The position numbers were made by a program, and so were the translations under genes. Below the pieces are notes generated by a model. That model had not been told where the DNA came from. It was given only the letters and a program-made list of their open reading frames with translations, and searched no databases. Of a stretch of DNA of 64,000 nucleotides, positions 52,498 to 64,000 are shown piece after piece (position 1 is the stretch's first letter; the number at the start of each line of letters is the position of its first letter). This DNA is from Pontibacter kalidii. GTDB taxonomy: Bacteria > Bacteroidota > Bacteroidia > Cytophagales > Hymenobacteraceae. The DNA lies in the NCBI RefSeq assembly GCF_026278245.1, contig NZ_CP111079.1, positions 4,646,501 to 4,710,500 on the forward strand, in the 5' to 3' direction.

Positions 52498-55400
52498 TTG
52501 GCTAAGAATAAAACGACAGATAGAATCAATTTTGCCTCTATAAAGTCGGTGATTGACTATCCTGACTTTCTGGATGTTCAGGTGCAGTCATTCCAGGACT
52601 TCTTTCAGCTGGAGACCCCGGCTGAGAATAGAGCGCAAGAAGGATTGTTCAAGGTGTTTGCCGAGAACTTTCCTATCTCAGATTCACGCGAGAACTTCGT
52701 ACTGGAGTTTATCGACTATCATATAGATCCTCCAAAATACTCTGTTGATGAAAGTATTGACAGGGGCCTTACCTACTCTGTTCCGCTAAAAGCAAAGCTT
52801 CGCCTGATCTGCAACGATGAGGACAACGAGGATTTTGAGACGATTGAACAGGAGGTGTTCTTAGGCAACATCCCATACATGACAGAAAAAGGCTCCTTTG
52901 TGATCAATGGGGCTGAGCGTGTTATTGTATCTCAGTTGCACCGCTCTCCGGGGGTATTCTTTGCGCAGAGCAAGCATACCAACGGAACGAAGCTTTATTC
53001 TGCCAGAATCATCCCTTTCAAAGGCTCCTGGGTTGAATTCGCGACAGACGTGAACAACGTGATGTACGCGTATATTGACCGCAAGAAGAAATTCCCGGTA
53101 ACGACGCTGCTACGTGCCATCGGCTACGGTACAGATAAAGACATCCTGGATCTTTTCGGACTGTCTGAGGAGGTGCCGGCAGATAAGAACACCCTGAAGA
53201 ACTCCATCGGACGCAGACTTGCTGCCCGTGTTCTGCGAACATGGACGGAAGACTTCGTGGATGAGGATACAGGAGAGGTTGTTTCTATCGACCGTAACGA
53301 AGTGCTTTTAGAGCGTGACTCTGAAATCACTCCAGAAGATATAGATGTAATACTTGACTCGGGCGTGCAGTCTATCATCCTGCACCGCGAGAATGTGAAC
53401 ATCGCTGATTACGCCATTATTTATAACACGCTTCAGAAGGATAACTCTAACTCTGAGAAAGAAGCGGTAGAGCAGATCTACCGTCAGCTTCGTAACACAG
53501 AGGCTCCGGATGAAGAAACAGCACGTGATATTATCCAAAAGCTGTTCTTCTCCGATAAGCGTTATGACCTTGGAGAAGTAGGTCGCTACAGAATCAACAA
53601 GAAGCTCGGCCTGGATACAAACTGGGATGCGAAGGTTCTGACTAACGAGGACATCGTCCTGATCGTGAAATACCTGATCGGATTGATAAACTCCAAGGCT
53701 GTAGTAGATGATATTGACCACCTGAGCAACCGCCGTGTAAGAACGGTAGGGGAGCAGCTGTATGCGCAGTTCGGCGTTGGTCTGGCCCGTATGGCCCGTA
53801 CCATTAAGGAGCGCATGAACGTGCGGGATAACGAAGATTTCAAGCCAGTTGACCTGATCAACGCGCGTACGCTGTCTTCGGTGATCAACTCGTTCTTTGG
53901 AACCAACCAGCTGTCTCAGTTCATGGACCAGACGAACCCGCTGGCAGAGGTGACGCATAAGCGTCGTGTATCTGCACTCGGGCCAGGCGGTCTGTCAAGG
54001 GAGCGTGCGGGTTTTGAGGTTCGCGACGTACACTACACGCACTATGGCCGTCTGTGTACCATCGAGACACCAGAAGGACCGAACATCGGTCTGATTTCCT
54101 CGCTTTGCGTACACGCCCGCGTAAACCACATGGGCTTTATCGAAACTCCATACCGAAAGGTTGTAGAAGGTAAGGTACAGGTGGATGGCACGGTAGAGTA
54201 CCTGACTGCTGAGGAAGAGGATACGCATCACATCGCTCAGGCTAACGCGCTGATCGACGAGGAGGGTAACTTCATCAATGAAAGAGTGAAAGGTAGATTT
54301 GAGGGTGACTTCCCGGTGGAAGAACCATCAACCTATACTTATATGGACATTGCGCCGAACCAGATCGTATCGGTGGCAGCCTCTCTGATCCCGTTCCTGG
54401 AGCATGATGACGCTAACCGTGCCCTGATGGGCTCGAACATGCAGCGCCAGGCAGTGCCTCTTCTGAAGCCGGAAGCCCCGATCGTGGGTACAGGCCTGGA
54501 GAGAAGAGCCGCTATTGACTCAAGAGCACTGGTGATCGCAGAAGGAGACGGAGTGATCGACTTTGTAGACGCGAACAAGATCGTTGTCAAGTATGATCTT
54601 ACGGAAGAGGAGAAGCTGGTTTCTTTTGATGCGGAGTATGTTACCTACAAGCTGGTTAAATTCAGAAGAACAAACCAGGATACCTGCATTAACCTGACAC
54701 CGCTAGTTAAGAAAGGACAGCGCGTAACCAAGGGAGAGCCACTTTGCGAAGGCTATGCCACAAATGAGGGTGAACTGGCCATCGGAAGAAACATGCAGGT
54801 AGCGTTCATGCCATGGCAAGGGTATAACTTCGAGGATGCGATCGTAATTTCTGAGCGCGTGGTTCGCGATGATATCTTTACTTCTATCCACATCGAGGAA
54901 TTTGAGCTGGAGGTACGTGAGACGAAGCGTGGAGAGGAAGAACTGACCTCAGAGATTCCGAACGTGAGCGAAGAGGCTGTTCGTAACCTGGATGAGAATG
55001 GTATTATCCGCATCGGTGCAGAGGTTCGTGAGGGAGACATCCTGATCGGCAAGATCACGCCGAAAGGAGAGACAGACCCAACACCGGAGGAGAAACTGCT
55101 TCGTGCGATCTTCGGTGATAAGGCTGGTGACGTGAAGGATGCCTCGCTTAAGGCGCCGCCATCACTGAACGGTGTGGTTATCGAGACCAAGCTGTTCTCC
55201 CGTCCTAAGAAAGACAAGAACCTGCGCGCCAAGTCCAAGAAAGAGGTGGAAGAGCTGAAGGTGAAGTATGCCAAGGAGCTGACCGTTATCAAGAACGTGA
55301 TGGTGGACAAGCTGGTGGCATTGCTGGAAGGCAAAACTTCACAGGGTATCCGCCACAAGTTCGGAGACGAAATCCTGAGCAAAGGCGTGAAGTTCTCGCG

Positions 55401-56370
55401 CAAGAATATCACAGAGGCCTTGTTCCCGGAGAAGAACCCTTACAAGGACGAAAGCAACTACGCAGTTCCGGAAGAGGTGAACATGTTTAAGGACCTTATC
55501 CTGGAAAACTGGAGCGCAGACGAGAAGGTGAACAGCATGCTGGTGGAGCTGGTGAAGAACTATAACAAGCGCCGCAATATCGTTTCAGCACACTTTAAGC
55601 GCGAGCGTTTCACGCTGGAGGTGGGAGACGAACTGCCAGCAGGCATCGTGCAGCTTGCCAAAGTGTACATCGCTAAGAAGCGTAAGCTGAAAGTGGGGGA
55701 TAAGATGGCCGGCCGTCACGGTAACAAGGGTATCGTAGCCCGTATCGTGCGCGACGAGGACATGCCATTCCTGGAGGATGGAACGCCAATGGATATCGTT
55801 CTGAACCCACTGGGTGTGCCTTCAAGGATGAACATCGGTCAGATCTACGAGACGGTGCTTGGATGGGCAGGTTTGAAGTTGGGCCGCAAGTACGCGACGC
55901 CAATTTTCGACGGTGCCACGGAAGACCAGGTGTCCGCAGAATTGGCAGAGGCTGGCTTGCCTAAGTTCGGAAGAACATACCTCTACGATGGTTTATCAGG
56001 CGACAGATTCGACCAGCCGGTTACAGTGGGTGTGATTTACATGCTGAAGCTGGGCCATTTGGTTGATGATAAGATGCACGCCCGTTCTATCGGTCCATAC
56101 TCGCTCATCACACAGCAACCATTGGGTGGTAAGGCCCAGTTCGGTGGTCAGCGTTTCGGTGAGATGGAGGTGTGGGCACTGGAGGCCTTTGGTGCTTCCA
56201 ACGTGCTGCAAGAGATACTTACAGTGAAGTCAGACGACGTGATAGGCCGAGCAAAAGCCTACGAGGCTATTGTAAAAGGCGACGTGCTGCCAAAGCCAAA
56301 TATACCGGAATCATTCAACGTACTGATTCACGAGTTAAGAGGCCTGGCTCTAGAGATAACACTGGAGTAG
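52498..56370 (+). CDS. rpoB: RNA polymerase beta subunit
   Basis: 1290 aa. The start is a TTG giving [28 protein letters not shown], which matches the conserved opening; no ATG nearby fits. Rifampicin-region [26 protein letters not shown] (about residues 472-497), then [15 protein letters not shown] and [10 protein letters not shown]. Near-complete family length. Confidence 0.99.
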   Translation: MAKNKTTDRINFASIKSVIDYPDFLDVQVQSFQDFFQLETPAENRAQEGLFKVFAENFPISDSRENFVLEFIDYHIDPPKYSVDESIDRGLTYSVPLKAKLRLICNDEDNEDFETIEQEVFLGNIPYMTEKGSFVINGAERVIVSQLHRSPGVFFAQSKHTNGTKLYSARIIPFKGSWVEFATDVNNVMYAYIDRKKKFPVTTLLRAIGYGTDKDILDLFGLSEEVPADKNTLKNSIGRRLAARVLRTWTEDFVDEDTGEVVSIDRNEVLLERDSEITPEDIDVILDSGVQSIILHRENVNIADYAIIYNTLQKDNSNSEKEAVEQIYRQLRNTEAPDEETARDIIQKLFFSDKRYDLGEVGRYRINKKLGLDTNWDAKVLTNEDIVLIVKYLIGLINSKAVVDDIDHLSNRRVRTVGEQLYAQFGVGLARMARTIKERMNVRDNEDFKPVDLINARTLSSVINSFFGTNQLSQFMDQTNPLAEVTHKRRVSALGPGGLSRERAGFEVRDVHYTHYGRLCTIETPEGPNIGLISSLCVHARVNHMGFIETPYRKVVEGKVQVDGTVEYLTAEEEDTHHIAQANALIDEEGNFINERVKGRFEGDFPVEEPSTYTYMDIAPNQIVSVAASLIPFLEHDDANRALMGSNMQRQAVPLLKPEAPIVGTGLERRAAIDSRALVIAEGDGVIDFVDANKIVVKYDLTEEEKLVSFDAEYVTYKLVKFRRTNQDTCINLTPLVKKGQRVTKGEPLCEGYATNEGELAIGRNMQVAFMPWQGYNFEDAIVISERVVRDDIFTSIHIEEFELEVRETKRGEEELTSEIPNVSEEAVRNLDENGIIRIGAEVREGDILIGKITPKGETDPTPEEKLLRAIFGDKAGDVKDASLKAPPSLNGVVIETKLFSRPKKDKNLRAKSKKEVEELKVKYAKELTVIKNVMVDKLVALLEGKTSQGIRHKFGDEILSKGVKFSRKNITEALFPEKNPYKDESNYAVPEEVNMFKDLILENWSADEKVNSMLVELVKNYNKRRNIVSAHFKRERFTLEVGDELPAGIVQLAKVYIAKKRKLKVGDKMAGRHGNKGIVARIVRDEDMPFLEDGTPMDIVLNPLGVPSRMNIGQIYETVLGWAGLKLGRKYATPIFDGATEDQVSAELAEAGLPKFGRTYLYDGLSGDRFDQPVTVGVIYMLKLGHLVDDKMHARSIGPYSLITQQPLGGKAQFGGQRFGEMEVWALEAFGASNVLQEILTVKSDDVIGRAKAYEAIVKGDVLPKPNIPESFNVLIHELRGLALEITLE

Positions 56371-56381
56371 TAAAGTATAAA

Positions 56382-56415
56382 GCAAAGCGCTGCGGCATGA
56401 GCCAAAGCGCTTTGC
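56382..56415 (+). promoter_or_regulatory. Intergenic hairpin between rpoB and rpoC
   Basis: GCAAAGCGCT / AGCGCTTTGC perfect 10-bp stem with a 14-nt loop and no T run. AAGTATAA-type words flank both arms. Perhaps RNA processing or partial attenuation; not a classic terminator. Confidence 0.5.
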
Positions 56416-56473
56416 ATACTTATACTGGTTAAGCTGTAAGGCATATTCATTGTATCGACATTATTCTAATAAT

Positions 56474-59400
56474 ATGGCATTTGCGAAAAACAAAAAGCTA
56501 ACTCAGGACTTCTCAAAAGTTACGATCAGCTTGGCTTCTCCGGAGTCAATCCTGGAGCGTTCCAACGGAGAGGTAGTAAAACCTGAGACCATAAACTATA
56601 GAACCTATAAGCCTGAAATGGGTGGCCTGTTCTGCGAAAGAATTTTCGGGCCCGTAAAGGACTGGGAATGCCACTGCGGAAAGTATAAAAGAATCAGATA
56701 CAAAGGCATCATCTGCGACCGTTGCGGCGTGGAGGTGACCGAAAAGAAAGTGCGCCGCGAGCGTATGGGCCACATTGAATTGGTGGTTCCAGTAGCGCAC
56801 ATCTGGTACTTCAAATCCCTTCCAAACAAAATAGGTTATCTGCTGGGTTTGCCAACCAAGAAGCTTGACCAGATCATCTATTATGAAAGATATGTAGTTA
56901 TCCAGCCAGGCATTTTGGCAGAGGACGGCGTGAACACGCTGGACTTCCTGACAGAAGATGAGTACCTGGACATGGTGGATAAGCTGCCACGCGAGAACCA
57001 GGTGTTGGATAACAACGACCCGAACAAGTTCATCGCCAAAATGGGTGCTGACGCTCTGCAAATGCTGCTGGAGCGCATTAACCTGGATGACCTTTCTTAC
57101 GAGCTGCGTCACGCTGCTGCACATGAGACTTCTCAGCAACGTAAAGCAGAGGCGTTAAAGCGTCTACGTGTTGTGGAGGCTTTCCGTGATGCGACAACAA
57201 GAATTGAGAACAGACCAGAGTGGATGATCATCCGCATGGTGCCCGTTATTCCGCCGGAGCTTCGTCCGCTTGTTCCGTTGGATGGTGGCCGTTTCGCGAC
57301 CTCTGACTTGAACGACCTGTACCGACGCGTTATTATCCGTAACAACCGTCTGAAGCGTCTGATCGAGATCAAAGCGCCTGAGGTAATCCTTCGTAATGAG
57401 AAGCGTATGCTCCAGGAAGCGGTAGACTCCCTGTTCGACAACTCACGTAAAGTGAACGCTGTTCGTGCAGAAGGCAACCGTGCGCTCAAGTCACTTTCTG
57501 ACATGCTGAAAGGTAAGCAGGGTCGTTTCCGTCAGAACTTGCTTGGTAAGCGTGTGGACTACTCCGGCCGTTCGGTAATTGTGGTTGGTCCTGAACTGAA
57601 GCTGCACGAGTGCGGTCTGCCAAAGAACATGGCAGCTGAGCTCTTCAAGCCGTTCATCATCCGCAAGCTGATTGAAAGAGGAATCGTTAAGACGGTAAAG
57701 TCAGCAAAGAAAATAGTTGACCGTAAGGACCCTGTCGTTTGGGATATCCTGGAGAACGTGCTGAAAGGCCACCCGGTACTCCTAAACCGTGCCCCTACCC
57801 TACACAGATTAGGTATTCAGGCCTTCCAGCCAAAACTGATTGAAGGTAAGGCGATCCAGCTGCATCCACTGGTGTGTACGGCATTCAACGCCGACTTTGA
57901 CGGTGACCAGATGGCGGTGCACGTTCCACTGGGACCTGCTGCTGTACTGGAAGCCTCGATGCTGATGCTTGCTTCGCACAACATCCTGAACCCTGCAAAC
58001 GGTGCCCCTATTGCGGTGCCGTCTCAGGACATGGTGCTAGGGTTATACTATGTAACCAAAGGAAAGCGCAGCACAGAGAATGAAACAATAGCCGGCGAAG
58101 GCATGAGCTTCTACTCTGCGGAGGAAGTGATCATCGCCATCAACGAAGGAAGAATATCGAAGCATGCATACATCAAGGTAAGAACCAAGGTGAGGAATGA
58201 GAAAGGCGAACTGGAACTGAAACTGATAGAGACAGTTGCCGGACGCGTTATCTTCAACCAGTTCGTGCCTGAGCAGGTAGGTTACCTGGATGAACTGCTG
58301 ACAAAGAAAAAACTGCAGCAGGTAATCTCCAGGGTGTTCAAAGAAACGGGCATGGCTCGTACTGCTCAGTTCCTGGACGATATCAAGACACTTGGATTCC
58401 AGTCTGCCTATAAAGGTGGTCTTTCAATGGGTCTGGGTGATATCAATATCCCGGCTGAGAAAGAAATTCTGGTTGAGCAGGCTAAGAAAGATGTAGATGC
58501 CGTTTGGCAGAACTACTCTATGGGTCTGATCACGGATAACGAGCGTTACAACCAGGTAATTGATATCTGGACACGTATCAACAACCAGATCACTGAAACG
58601 CTGATGCGCCGCCTGGAGAATGAGGATCAGGGCTTCAACTCTATCTTCATGATGATGCACTCCGGAGCCCGTGGTTCAAGAGAGCAGATCCGTCAGCTGG
58701 GTGGTATGCGTGGTCTGATGGCCAAGCCTCAGAAATCGCTTCAGGGATCAGTAGGCGAGATCATCGAAAACCCGATCCTTTCTAACTTTAAGGAAGGACT
58801 GGATGTAATCGAGTACTTCATCTCTACCCACGGTGCACGTAAAGGTCTTGCCGATACGGCCCTTAAAACGGCTGACGCCGGTTACCTGACCCGTCGTCTG
58901 GTAGACGTGTCTCAGGACGTGATCGTGAACGAGGAAGATTGCGGTACGCTGCGTGGCCTGGAAGTAAGTGCGCTGAAAGACAACGAGGACATCGTGGAGT
59001 CGCTGTCAGAGCGAATTCTCGGTCGAGTGGCTGTACATGATGTGTATGATCCAATCACGAATGAGCTGATCGTTGAGTCTGGTACAGAGATCACGGAGGA
59101 CGTTGCGCGTGACATTGAGAATACGGCAATTGAGTCTGTGGAAATACGCTCTGTGCTGACTTGTGAGTCTAAGCGTGGCATATGTGCCAAGTGCTACGGC
59201 CGTAACTTGGCAACAGGATTTATGGTGCAGAAGGGAGAGGCTGTTGGTGTAATTGCCGCACAGTCTATCGGTGAGCCTGGTACACAGCTGACACTCCGCA
59301 CCTTCCACGTAGGTGGTACAGCTTCTAACATTGCGGTAGAGGCAACCATCATGGCGAAGTTCGGCGGTAAGATCGAGTTCGAGGACATCCGCTCACTGGA

Positions 59401-60790
59401 TACAGTGAATAACGAAGGGGAGCCGGTGAAAGTAGTAATGGGTCGTTCAGGCGAGCTTAAAGTCGTAGACCCTAACACGGGCAAACTGCTGATCAGCAAC
59501 CACGTGCCGTATGGCTCCTTCCTGCATGTAAATGAAGGACAGGTCGTAGAGAAGGGGGCTGTTCTATGTAATTGGGACCCATACAATGCGGTTATACTTT
59601 CAGAGTTTGACGGTGAGATTTCTTACGAGTCGATTATTGAAGGTGTAACATACCGTGAGGAGTCTGATGAGCAGACAGGATACCGGGAGAAAGTGATTGT
59701 TGATACAAAAGACAAAACACAGAACCCGGCCATCGTGGTTACTCCGAAGAATGGCGAGCCAAAAGGCTATAACATTCCGGTGGGAGCTCACCTGACAGTA
59801 GAGAATGGTGAGAAGATCAAGGCTGGCCAAATCCTGGTGAAGATCCCGCGTGCGATCGGTAAAACACGAGACATCACGGGTGGTCTGCCACGCGTTACTG
59901 AATTGTTTGAGGCCCGAAACCCATCTAACCCGGCGGTAGTGTCTGAGATTGATGGTGTGGTAACCTATGGCAGTGTGAAGCGCGGTAACCGTGAAATCTT
60001 CATTGAGTCTAAGGACGGTGTGAAGAAGAAGTATATGGTGCCGCTTTCTAAGCACATCCTGGTGCAGGATAATGACTTTATCCGTGCCGGTATGCCTCTG
60101 TCAGACGGTGCTATTACGCCAACAGACATTCTGAATATCCAGGGACCGGGTGCCGTGCAAGAGTACCTGGTAAATGAGATACAGGAAGTATATCGTCTGC
60201 AGGGTGTGAAAATCAACGACAAGCACATAGAGGTGGTAGTTCGCCAGATGATGCAGAAAGTTGTTGTCGTTGACCCGGGTGATACAAGCTTCCTGGAGCA
60301 TCAGACCGTGGATAAGATCACCTTCATGGAGGAGAACGACCACATTATCGACATGAAAGTTGTGGAAGATGCCGGTGACTCAACCAACCTGAAGCCGGGC
60401 CAGATAGTAACGCCACGCAGGCTGCGCGACGAGAACTCCAGCCTGAAGCGCCGCGACCTAAAACTAGTGACCGTGCGTGACGCACAGCCATCTGTTTCAC
60501 GTCCGACGCTGCAAGGTATCACACAGGCTTCCTTGGGTACGCAAAGCTTTATCTCTGCGGCCTCGTTCCAGGAAACAACAAAAGTACTGAGCGAAGCAGC
60601 GATCAAAGGTAAGGCGGATGAACTGCTCGGCCTGAAAGAGAACGTGATCGTAGGCCACCTGATTCCTGCTGGTACTGGTCTGAGAGAATACCAGAATCTG
60701 ATAGTAGGAAGCAAGGAAGAGTACGAGGCGCTTGTCGAGTCGAAAAAAACATCGGCAAAAACAAGACAGCAGGAACTACAAAACAAATAA
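56474..60790 (+). CDS. rpoC: RNA polymerase beta' subunit
   Basis: 1438 aa from the ATG at 56474 (an upstream TTG adds eight residues). Zinc finger 1 [20 protein letters not shown] (about residues 66-85), active-site [12 protein letters not shown] (residues 472-483), trigger-loop region [12 protein letters not shown]-like and zinc site 2 [16 protein letters not shown] are present. Complete. A DUF3467 gene follows 6 bp later. Confidence 0.99.
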   Translation: MAFAKNKKLTQDFSKVTISLASPESILERSNGEVVKPETINYRTYKPEMGGLFCERIFGPVKDWECHCGKYKRIRYKGIICDRCGVEVTEKKVRRERMGHIELVVPVAHIWYFKSLPNKIGYLLGLPTKKLDQIIYYERYVVIQPGILAEDGVNTLDFLTEDEYLDMVDKLPRENQVLDNNDPNKFIAKMGADALQMLLERINLDDLSYELRHAAAHETSQQRKAEALKRLRVVEAFRDATTRIENRPEWMIIRMVPVIPPELRPLVPLDGGRFATSDLNDLYRRVIIRNNRLKRLIEIKAPEVILRNEKRMLQEAVDSLFDNSRKVNAVRAEGNRALKSLSDMLKGKQGRFRQNLLGKRVDYSGRSVIVVGPELKLHECGLPKNMAAELFKPFIIRKLIERGIVKTVKSAKKIVDRKDPVVWDILENVLKGHPVLLNRAPTLHRLGIQAFQPKLIEGKAIQLHPLVCTAFNADFDGDQMAVHVPLGPAAVLEASMLMLASHNILNPANGAPIAVPSQDMVLGLYYVTKGKRSTENETIAGEGMSFYSAEEVIIAINEGRISKHAYIKVRTKVRNEKGELELKLIETVAGRVIFNQFVPEQVGYLDELLTKKKLQQVISRVFKETGMARTAQFLDDIKTLGFQSAYKGGLSMGLGDINIPAEKEILVEQAKKDVDAVWQNYSMGLITDNERYNQVIDIWTRINNQITETLMRRLENEDQGFNSIFMMMHSGARGSREQIRQLGGMRGLMAKPQKSLQGSVGEIIENPILSNFKEGLDVIEYFISTHGARKGLADTALKTADAGYLTRRLVDVSQDVIVNEEDCGTLRGLEVSALKDNEDIVESLSERILGRVAVHDVYDPITNELIVESGTEITEDVARDIENTAIESVEIRSVLTCESKRGICAKCYGRNLATGFMVQKGEAVGVIAAQSIGEPGTQLTLRTFHVGGTASNIAVEATIMAKFGGKIEFEDIRSLDTVNNEGEPVKVVMGRSGELKVVDPNTGKLLISNHVPYGSFLHVNEGQVVEKGAVLCNWDPYNAVILSEFDGEISYESIIEGVTYREESDEQTGYREKVIVDTKDKTQNPAIVVTPKNGEPKGYNIPVGAHLTVENGEKIKAGQILVKIPRAIGKTRDITGGLPRVTELFEARNPSNPAVVSEIDGVVTYGSVKRGNREIFIESKDGVKKKYMVPLSKHILVQDNDFIRAGMPLSDGAITPTDILNIQGPGAVQEYLVNEIQEVYRLQGVKINDKHIEVVVRQMMQKVVVVDPGDTSFLEHQTVDKITFMEENDHIIDMKVVEDAGDSTNLKPGQIVTPRRLRDENSSLKRRDLKLVTVRDAQPSVSRPTLQGITQASLGTQSFISAASFQETTKVLSEAAIKGKADELLGLKENVIVGHLIPAGTGLREYQNLIVGSKEEYEALVESKKTSAKTRQQELQNK

Positions 60791-60796
60791 GTAGCT

Positions 60797-61114
60797 ATGG
60801 CAGAAGATCTGCAGAAACAGAATCAAATCAATATCGAGCTATCTGAAGAGGTGGCCGAGGGCGAGTATGCAAACCTTGCCATGATCGCTCATTCGAGCAG
60901 CGAGTTTGTGATTGATTTTATAAGATTGATGCCAGGCCTGCCAAAAGCGAAAGTCAAATCAAGAATAGTTATCACACCAGAGCATGCCAAAAGACTTTTG
61001 GCTGCTCTGGCCGATAACGTCAAAAAATTTGAGTCCAGCTTCGGCGAGATAAAACAGTCTCAGGACACTCCCTCTTTCCCGATGAACTTCGGGGGAACAG
61101 TGGGAGAGGCCTAA
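60797..61114 (+). CDS. DUF3467 protein
   Basis: 105 aa. Signature EVAEGEYANLAMIAHSSSEFVIDFIRLMPGLPKAKVKSRIVITPEHAKRLL. DUF3467 genes commonly follow rpoC in this phylum; the function is unestablished. Co-transcribed with rpoC on spacing. The short size and helical character suggest a small regulatory or structural partner. Confidence 0.92.
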   Translation: MAEDLQKQNQINIELSEEVAEGEYANLAMIAHSSSEFVIDFIRLMPGLPKAKVKSRIVITPEHAKRLLAALADNVKKFESSFGEIKQSQDTPSFPMNFGGTVGEA

Positions 61115-61140
61115 GATGCAGAGAATTAATGAATTAAAAT

Positions 61141-61172
61141 TTTGAATTTGCAAAGCGAATTTTATACCTTTG
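61141..61172 (+). promoter_or_regulatory. Promoter of the rpsL-rpsG-fusA operon
   Basis: TTTG (61141-61144), 20-bp spacer, TACCTTTG (61165-61172). A near-ideal Bacteroidota promoter, 46 bp before rpsL. Confidence 0.88.
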
Positions 61173-61218
61173 CAGACCAAAAATAAAAGTGGAAAAATCT
61201 ATAATTAACAAATTATAA

Positions 61219-61632
61219 ATGCCTACTATACAGCAATTAGTAAGAAAGGGAAGAGAAAAGTTAACATATAACTCGAAGTCTCCGGCCCTAGATTCATGCC
61301 CGCAGCGCCGTGGAGTATGTACAAGAGTATATACTACTACGCCTAAGAAGCCAAACTCAGCTATGCGTAAAGTAGCCAGAGTTAGACTCACAAACGGCAA
61401 AGAAGTGAACGCCTATATCCCTGGTGAAGGACATAACCTTCAGGAGCACTCCATCGTGCTGATCAGGGGCGGTAGAGTAAAAGATCTTCCAGGCGTACGT
61501 TACCATATCGTACGCGGAGCTCTGGATACAGCCGGTGTAAACGGTCGTCTTCAGTCACGCTCTAAGTATGGTGCGAAGAGACCTAAGCCAGGACAGGCGG
61601 CAGCAGCTGCAGGAAAAGGTAAAAAGAAATAA
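61219..61632 (+). CDS. rpsL: 30S ribosomal protein S12
   Basis: 137 aa. [30 protein letters not shown] and [19 protein letters not shown] are the streptomycin-region signatures. First gene of the str operon. Confidence 0.99.
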   Translation: MPTIQQLVRKGREKLTYNSKSPALDSCPQRRGVCTRVYTTTPKKPNSAMRKVARVRLTNGKEVNAYIPGEGHNLQEHSIVLIRGGRVKDLPGVRYHIVRGALDTAGVNGRLQSRSKYGAKRPKPGQAAAAAGKGKKK

Positions 61633-61650
61633 TCATAGCGTTTTAATACA

Positions 61651-62118
61651 ATGAGAAAAGCAAAGCCAAAAAGTAGAATACTCCTTCCTGATCCTAAATA
61701 TAAAGAGACCCTGGTAACACGTTTCGTTAACTACCTGATGGAAGACGGAAAGAAAAGTGTTGCCTACGGTATCTTCTACGATGCTGTAGAAATAGTAGAG
61801 CAAAGAACAAAAGAAAACGGTCTTGAGACTTGGAAGAAGGCATTGAACAACATCATGCCTAGCGTCGAAGTTAAAAGCCGCAGGGTTGGGGGTGCTACTT
61901 TTCAAGTGCCGACTGAGGTTCGACCGGACCGCAGAGTATCTCTTGGTATCAAGTGGATGATATCATACGCTCGCAAGAGAGGTGAGAAGACAATGAAAGA
62001 CAGATTAGCAGGTGAGATTATTGCAGCTGCTAAGGGTGAAGGTGCTGCCGTGAAGAAAAAAGACGATACGCACAGAATGGCAGAAGCGAACAAAGCATTC
62101 TCACACTTTAGATTTTAA
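61651..62118 (+). CDS. rpsG: 30S ribosomal protein S7
   Basis: 155 aa. [22 protein letters not shown] and the [22 protein letters not shown] signature. Nucleates the 30S head. It starts 18 bp after rpsL and stops 3 bp before fusA. Confidence 0.99.
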   Translation: MRKAKPKSRILLPDPKYKETLVTRFVNYLMEDGKKSVAYGIFYDAVEIVEQRTKENGLETWKKALNNIMPSVEVKSRRVGGATFQVPTEVRPDRRVSLGIKWMISYARKRGEKTMKDRLAGEIIAAAKGEGAAVKKKDDTHRMAEANKAFSHFRF

Positions 62119-62121
62119 TCA

Positions 62122-64000
62122 ATGGCAAGAGATTTAAGATATACAAGAAATATCGGTATTGCCGCACATATTGATGCTGGTAAAACCACTACTACGGAAC
62201 GTATTCTTTACTATACGGGTAAATCACACAAGTTAGGTGAGGTACACGAAGGTGGTGCTACTACAGACTGGATGGAGCAGGAGCAGGAGAGAGGTATTAC
62301 CATTACTTCAGCCGCTGTAACTGTAAACTGGCCATACAGAGGTAATGATTACCATATCAACATCATTGATACGCCTGGACACGTGGACTTTACCGTAGAG
62401 GTGAACCGTTCCCTGCGTGTACTGGATGGTCTGGTATTCCTATTTAGTGCAGTAGATGGTGTAGAACCACAGTCTGAAACGAACTGGCGACTGGCAGACA
62501 ACTATAAAGTAGCCCGTATCGGTTTCGTAAATAAAATGGACCGTTCAGGCGCTGATTTTCTAGCCGTTTGTAAGCAAGTAAAAGAAATGCTTGGCAGCAA
62601 TGCTGTAGCACTTCAGTTGCCAATTGGATCAGAAGATAACTTCAAAGGTGTAGTTGACCTGGTGAACTTCCGTGGTATAGTTTGGAATGAATCAGATAAG
62701 GGTATGACCTTTACTGAAGTGCCTATTCCTGATGATATGATGGAAGAAGCTGAAGAATACAGAGAGAAGCTGCTGGAAGCTGTAGCTGAGTACGATGAGT
62801 CGTTGATGGAAAAATACTTTGACGATCCAAACTCTATAACAGAGGATGAAATTCTTGCTGCGCTTCGAGCTGCTACCATTGACCTGGCAATTGTGCCGAT
62901 GCTCTGCGGTTCTTCATTCAAGAACAAAGGGGTTCAGACAATGCTGGATTATGTGATGGCGCTTTGTCCATCTCCATTAGATAAAGAAAGCATCAAAGGT
63001 ACAAATCCTGATACTGGTGAAGAAATAGCTCGCAAACCAAGTGTTAATGAGCCATTTGCTGGTCTTGGATTCAAGATCGCAACAGATCCATATGTAGGGC
63101 GTCTTTGCTTTGTTAGAGCTTATTCAGGGGTTCTTGAGTCAGGTTCTTATGTGTTTAATACACGTTCGAACAACAAGGAGCGTATCTCCCGTATTTTCCA
63201 GATGCATGCCAATAAGCAGAACCAGATTGAAAGGCTGGAGGCTGGAGATATCGGTGCAGTAGTAGGCTTTAAGGACATCAAAACCGGTGACACGCTGTGC
63301 GATCAGAATGCTAAAATCGTACTGGAGTCTATGGAATTCCCTGAGCCGGTTATTGGATATGCCATTGAGCCTAAGTCTCAGGCTGACTCAGATAAAATGG
63401 GTATGGCTATTGCCAAACTTATTGAAGAGGATCCGACGCTGCAGGTTAACACAGACGAGGAAACTGGTCAGACGATCCTGCGTGGTATGGGTGAACTTCA
63501 CCTGGAGATCATCATTGACCGTATGAAGCGTGAGTTCAAGGTAGAACTGAACCAGGGTGCGCCGCAGGTGGCTTACAAAGAGACTATCACGAAAAGCGTT
63601 GAGCACCGTGAGGTATTCAAGAAGCAGTCGGGTGGTCGTGGTAAGTTTGCCGACATCGTGTTCGAAATGGGACCACGTGAGGACGGCAAGCAAGGCCTGG
63701 AGTTCGTTAACGGTATCGTGGGTGGTGTGATTCCAAGAGAATTCATCCCAGCTGTGCAGAAAGGCTTCGAAGATGCTATGAAGAACGGCATTCTGGCTGG
63801 CTTCCCGATAGACTCCATGAAGGTGCGTCTGTTCCATGGTTCTTTCCACGATGTGGACTCTGATTCACTATCATTTGAATTAGCTGCTCGTCAAGGTTTC
63901 AAAGAGGCTGGTAAGCAGTGTGCCCCTAAACTTCTGGAGCCAATTATGGCCGTTGACGTTGTTACACCAGACGAGTACACTGGTCCGGTAACAGGCGACT
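62122..64000 (+). CDS. fusA: Elongation factor G (3' truncated by window edge)
   Basis: Open from the ATG at 62122 to the right edge, 626 codons so far, without a stop. Opening [24 protein letters not shown] contains G1; [15 protein letters not shown] is the effector region; [12 protein letters not shown] is G3 and [10 protein letters not shown] is G4. Translocase for mRNA-tRNA movement. About 70 residues are missing. Confidence 0.98.
   Translation, partial: MARDLRYTRNIGIAAHIDAGKTTTTERILYYTGKSHKLGEVHEGGATTDWMEQEQERGITITSAAVTVNWPYRGNDYHINIIDTPGHVDFTVEVNRSLRVLDGLVFLFSAVDGVEPQSETNWRLADNYKVARIGFVNKMDRSGADFLAVCKQVKEMLGSNAVALQLPIGSEDNFKGVVDLVNFRGIVWNESDKGMTFTEVPIPDDMMEEAEEYREKLLEAVAEYDESLMEKYFDDPNSITEDEILAALRAATIDLAIVPMLCGSSFKNKGVQTMLDYVMALCPSPLDKESIKGTNPDTGEEIARKPSVNEPFAGLGFKIATDPYVGRLCFVRAYSGVLESGSYVFNTRSNNKERISRIFQMHANKQNQIERLEAGDIGAVVGFKDIKTGDTLCDQNAKIVLESMEFPEPVIGYAIEPKSQADSDKMGMAIAKLIEEDPTLQVNTDEETGQTILRGMGELHLEIIIDRMKREFKVELNQGAPQVAYKETITKSVEHREVFKKQSGGRGKFADIVFEMGPREDGKQGLEFVNGIVGGVIPREFIPAVQKGFEDAMKNGILAGFPIDSMKVRLFHGSFHDVDSDSLSFELAARQGFKEAGKQCAPKLLEPIMAVDVVTPDEYTGPVTGD

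Noticed and set aside
52600-60790. Many long open frames opposite or out of frame within rpoB and rpoC
   Set aside because: They are shadows of conserved genes; the translations lack any family signature and have shifted codon composition.

Overview
The window looks like chromosomal DNA from a member of the Bacteroidota, most likely order Cytophagales, family Hymenobacteraceae (Pontibacter-like). The grounds are Bacteroidota-type promoters (TTTG / TAnnTTTG), lipoproteins with acidic residues right after the lipobox cysteine, families typical of the phylum (DUF4270, DUF4397, BtuG-like propeller, reg_prop sensor kinase with LytTR regulator, DUF3467 after rpoC), fairly GC-rich coding sequence and the gene order of the translation block. 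The genus is an inference from composition and family content. There are no rRNA genes, phage, CRISPR array or transposase.

Layout. 0-7.9 kb: acyl-CoA dehydrogenase, then a plus-strand run with a PHP phosphatase, a nucleoside-sugar/flavonol-type reductase, a TPR protein, a phosphosulfolactate synthase-like enzyme, a DUF368/PopT lipid carrier transporter, shikimate dehydrogenase and a DUF1232 membrane protein. 8.3-14 kb: an ECF sigma factor overlapping a gene for an anti-sigma-like protein with a predicted C-terminal beta-barrel, then lipoproteins including a DUF4270/Kelch pair. 14.3-21.4 kb: uvrB, a fasciclin lipoprotein, an SH3-like secreted protein, a large B12-binding-type radical SAM protein and small proteins. 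21.5-25.6 kb: a cobalamin riboswitch controlling a BtuB-like receptor and BtuG-like surface propeller. 25.6-31.2 kb: alkylpurine glycosylase, a 0.96-kb non-coding mosaic of repeats, a GNAT, an esterase, three tiny hydrophilic proteins and a methyltransferase. 31.3-40.3 kb: DUF4397 lipoprotein, ahcY, a propeller-type sensor kinase/LytTR pair, two glycosyltransferases and a methyltransferase. 40.6-47.4 kb: ECF sigma/zinc anti-sigma/gmk/nadD, convergent with pyrH-frr, then a biotin carrier protein and an M1 peptidase.

47.5-64 kb is the translation/transcription block: tRNA-Tyr, -Gly, -Thr, tuf, tRNA-Trp, secE, nusG, rplKAJL, rpoBC, a DUF3467 gene, rpsL, rpsG and a truncated fusA running off the right edge. 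Clear promoters and hairpins punctuate it.

The strongest unexplained signal is an 8-mer, AAGTATAA (or TTATACTT). By eye it occurs almost 50 times, in genes and between them, on both strands, often at stop codons or in and beside terminator hairpins, and is nearly absent from the translation block. At this base composition about one copy would be expected. Its distribution resembles DNA-uptake-type or other chromosome-signature words. A second cluster of interest is the repeat mosaic at 26.25-27.2 kb.
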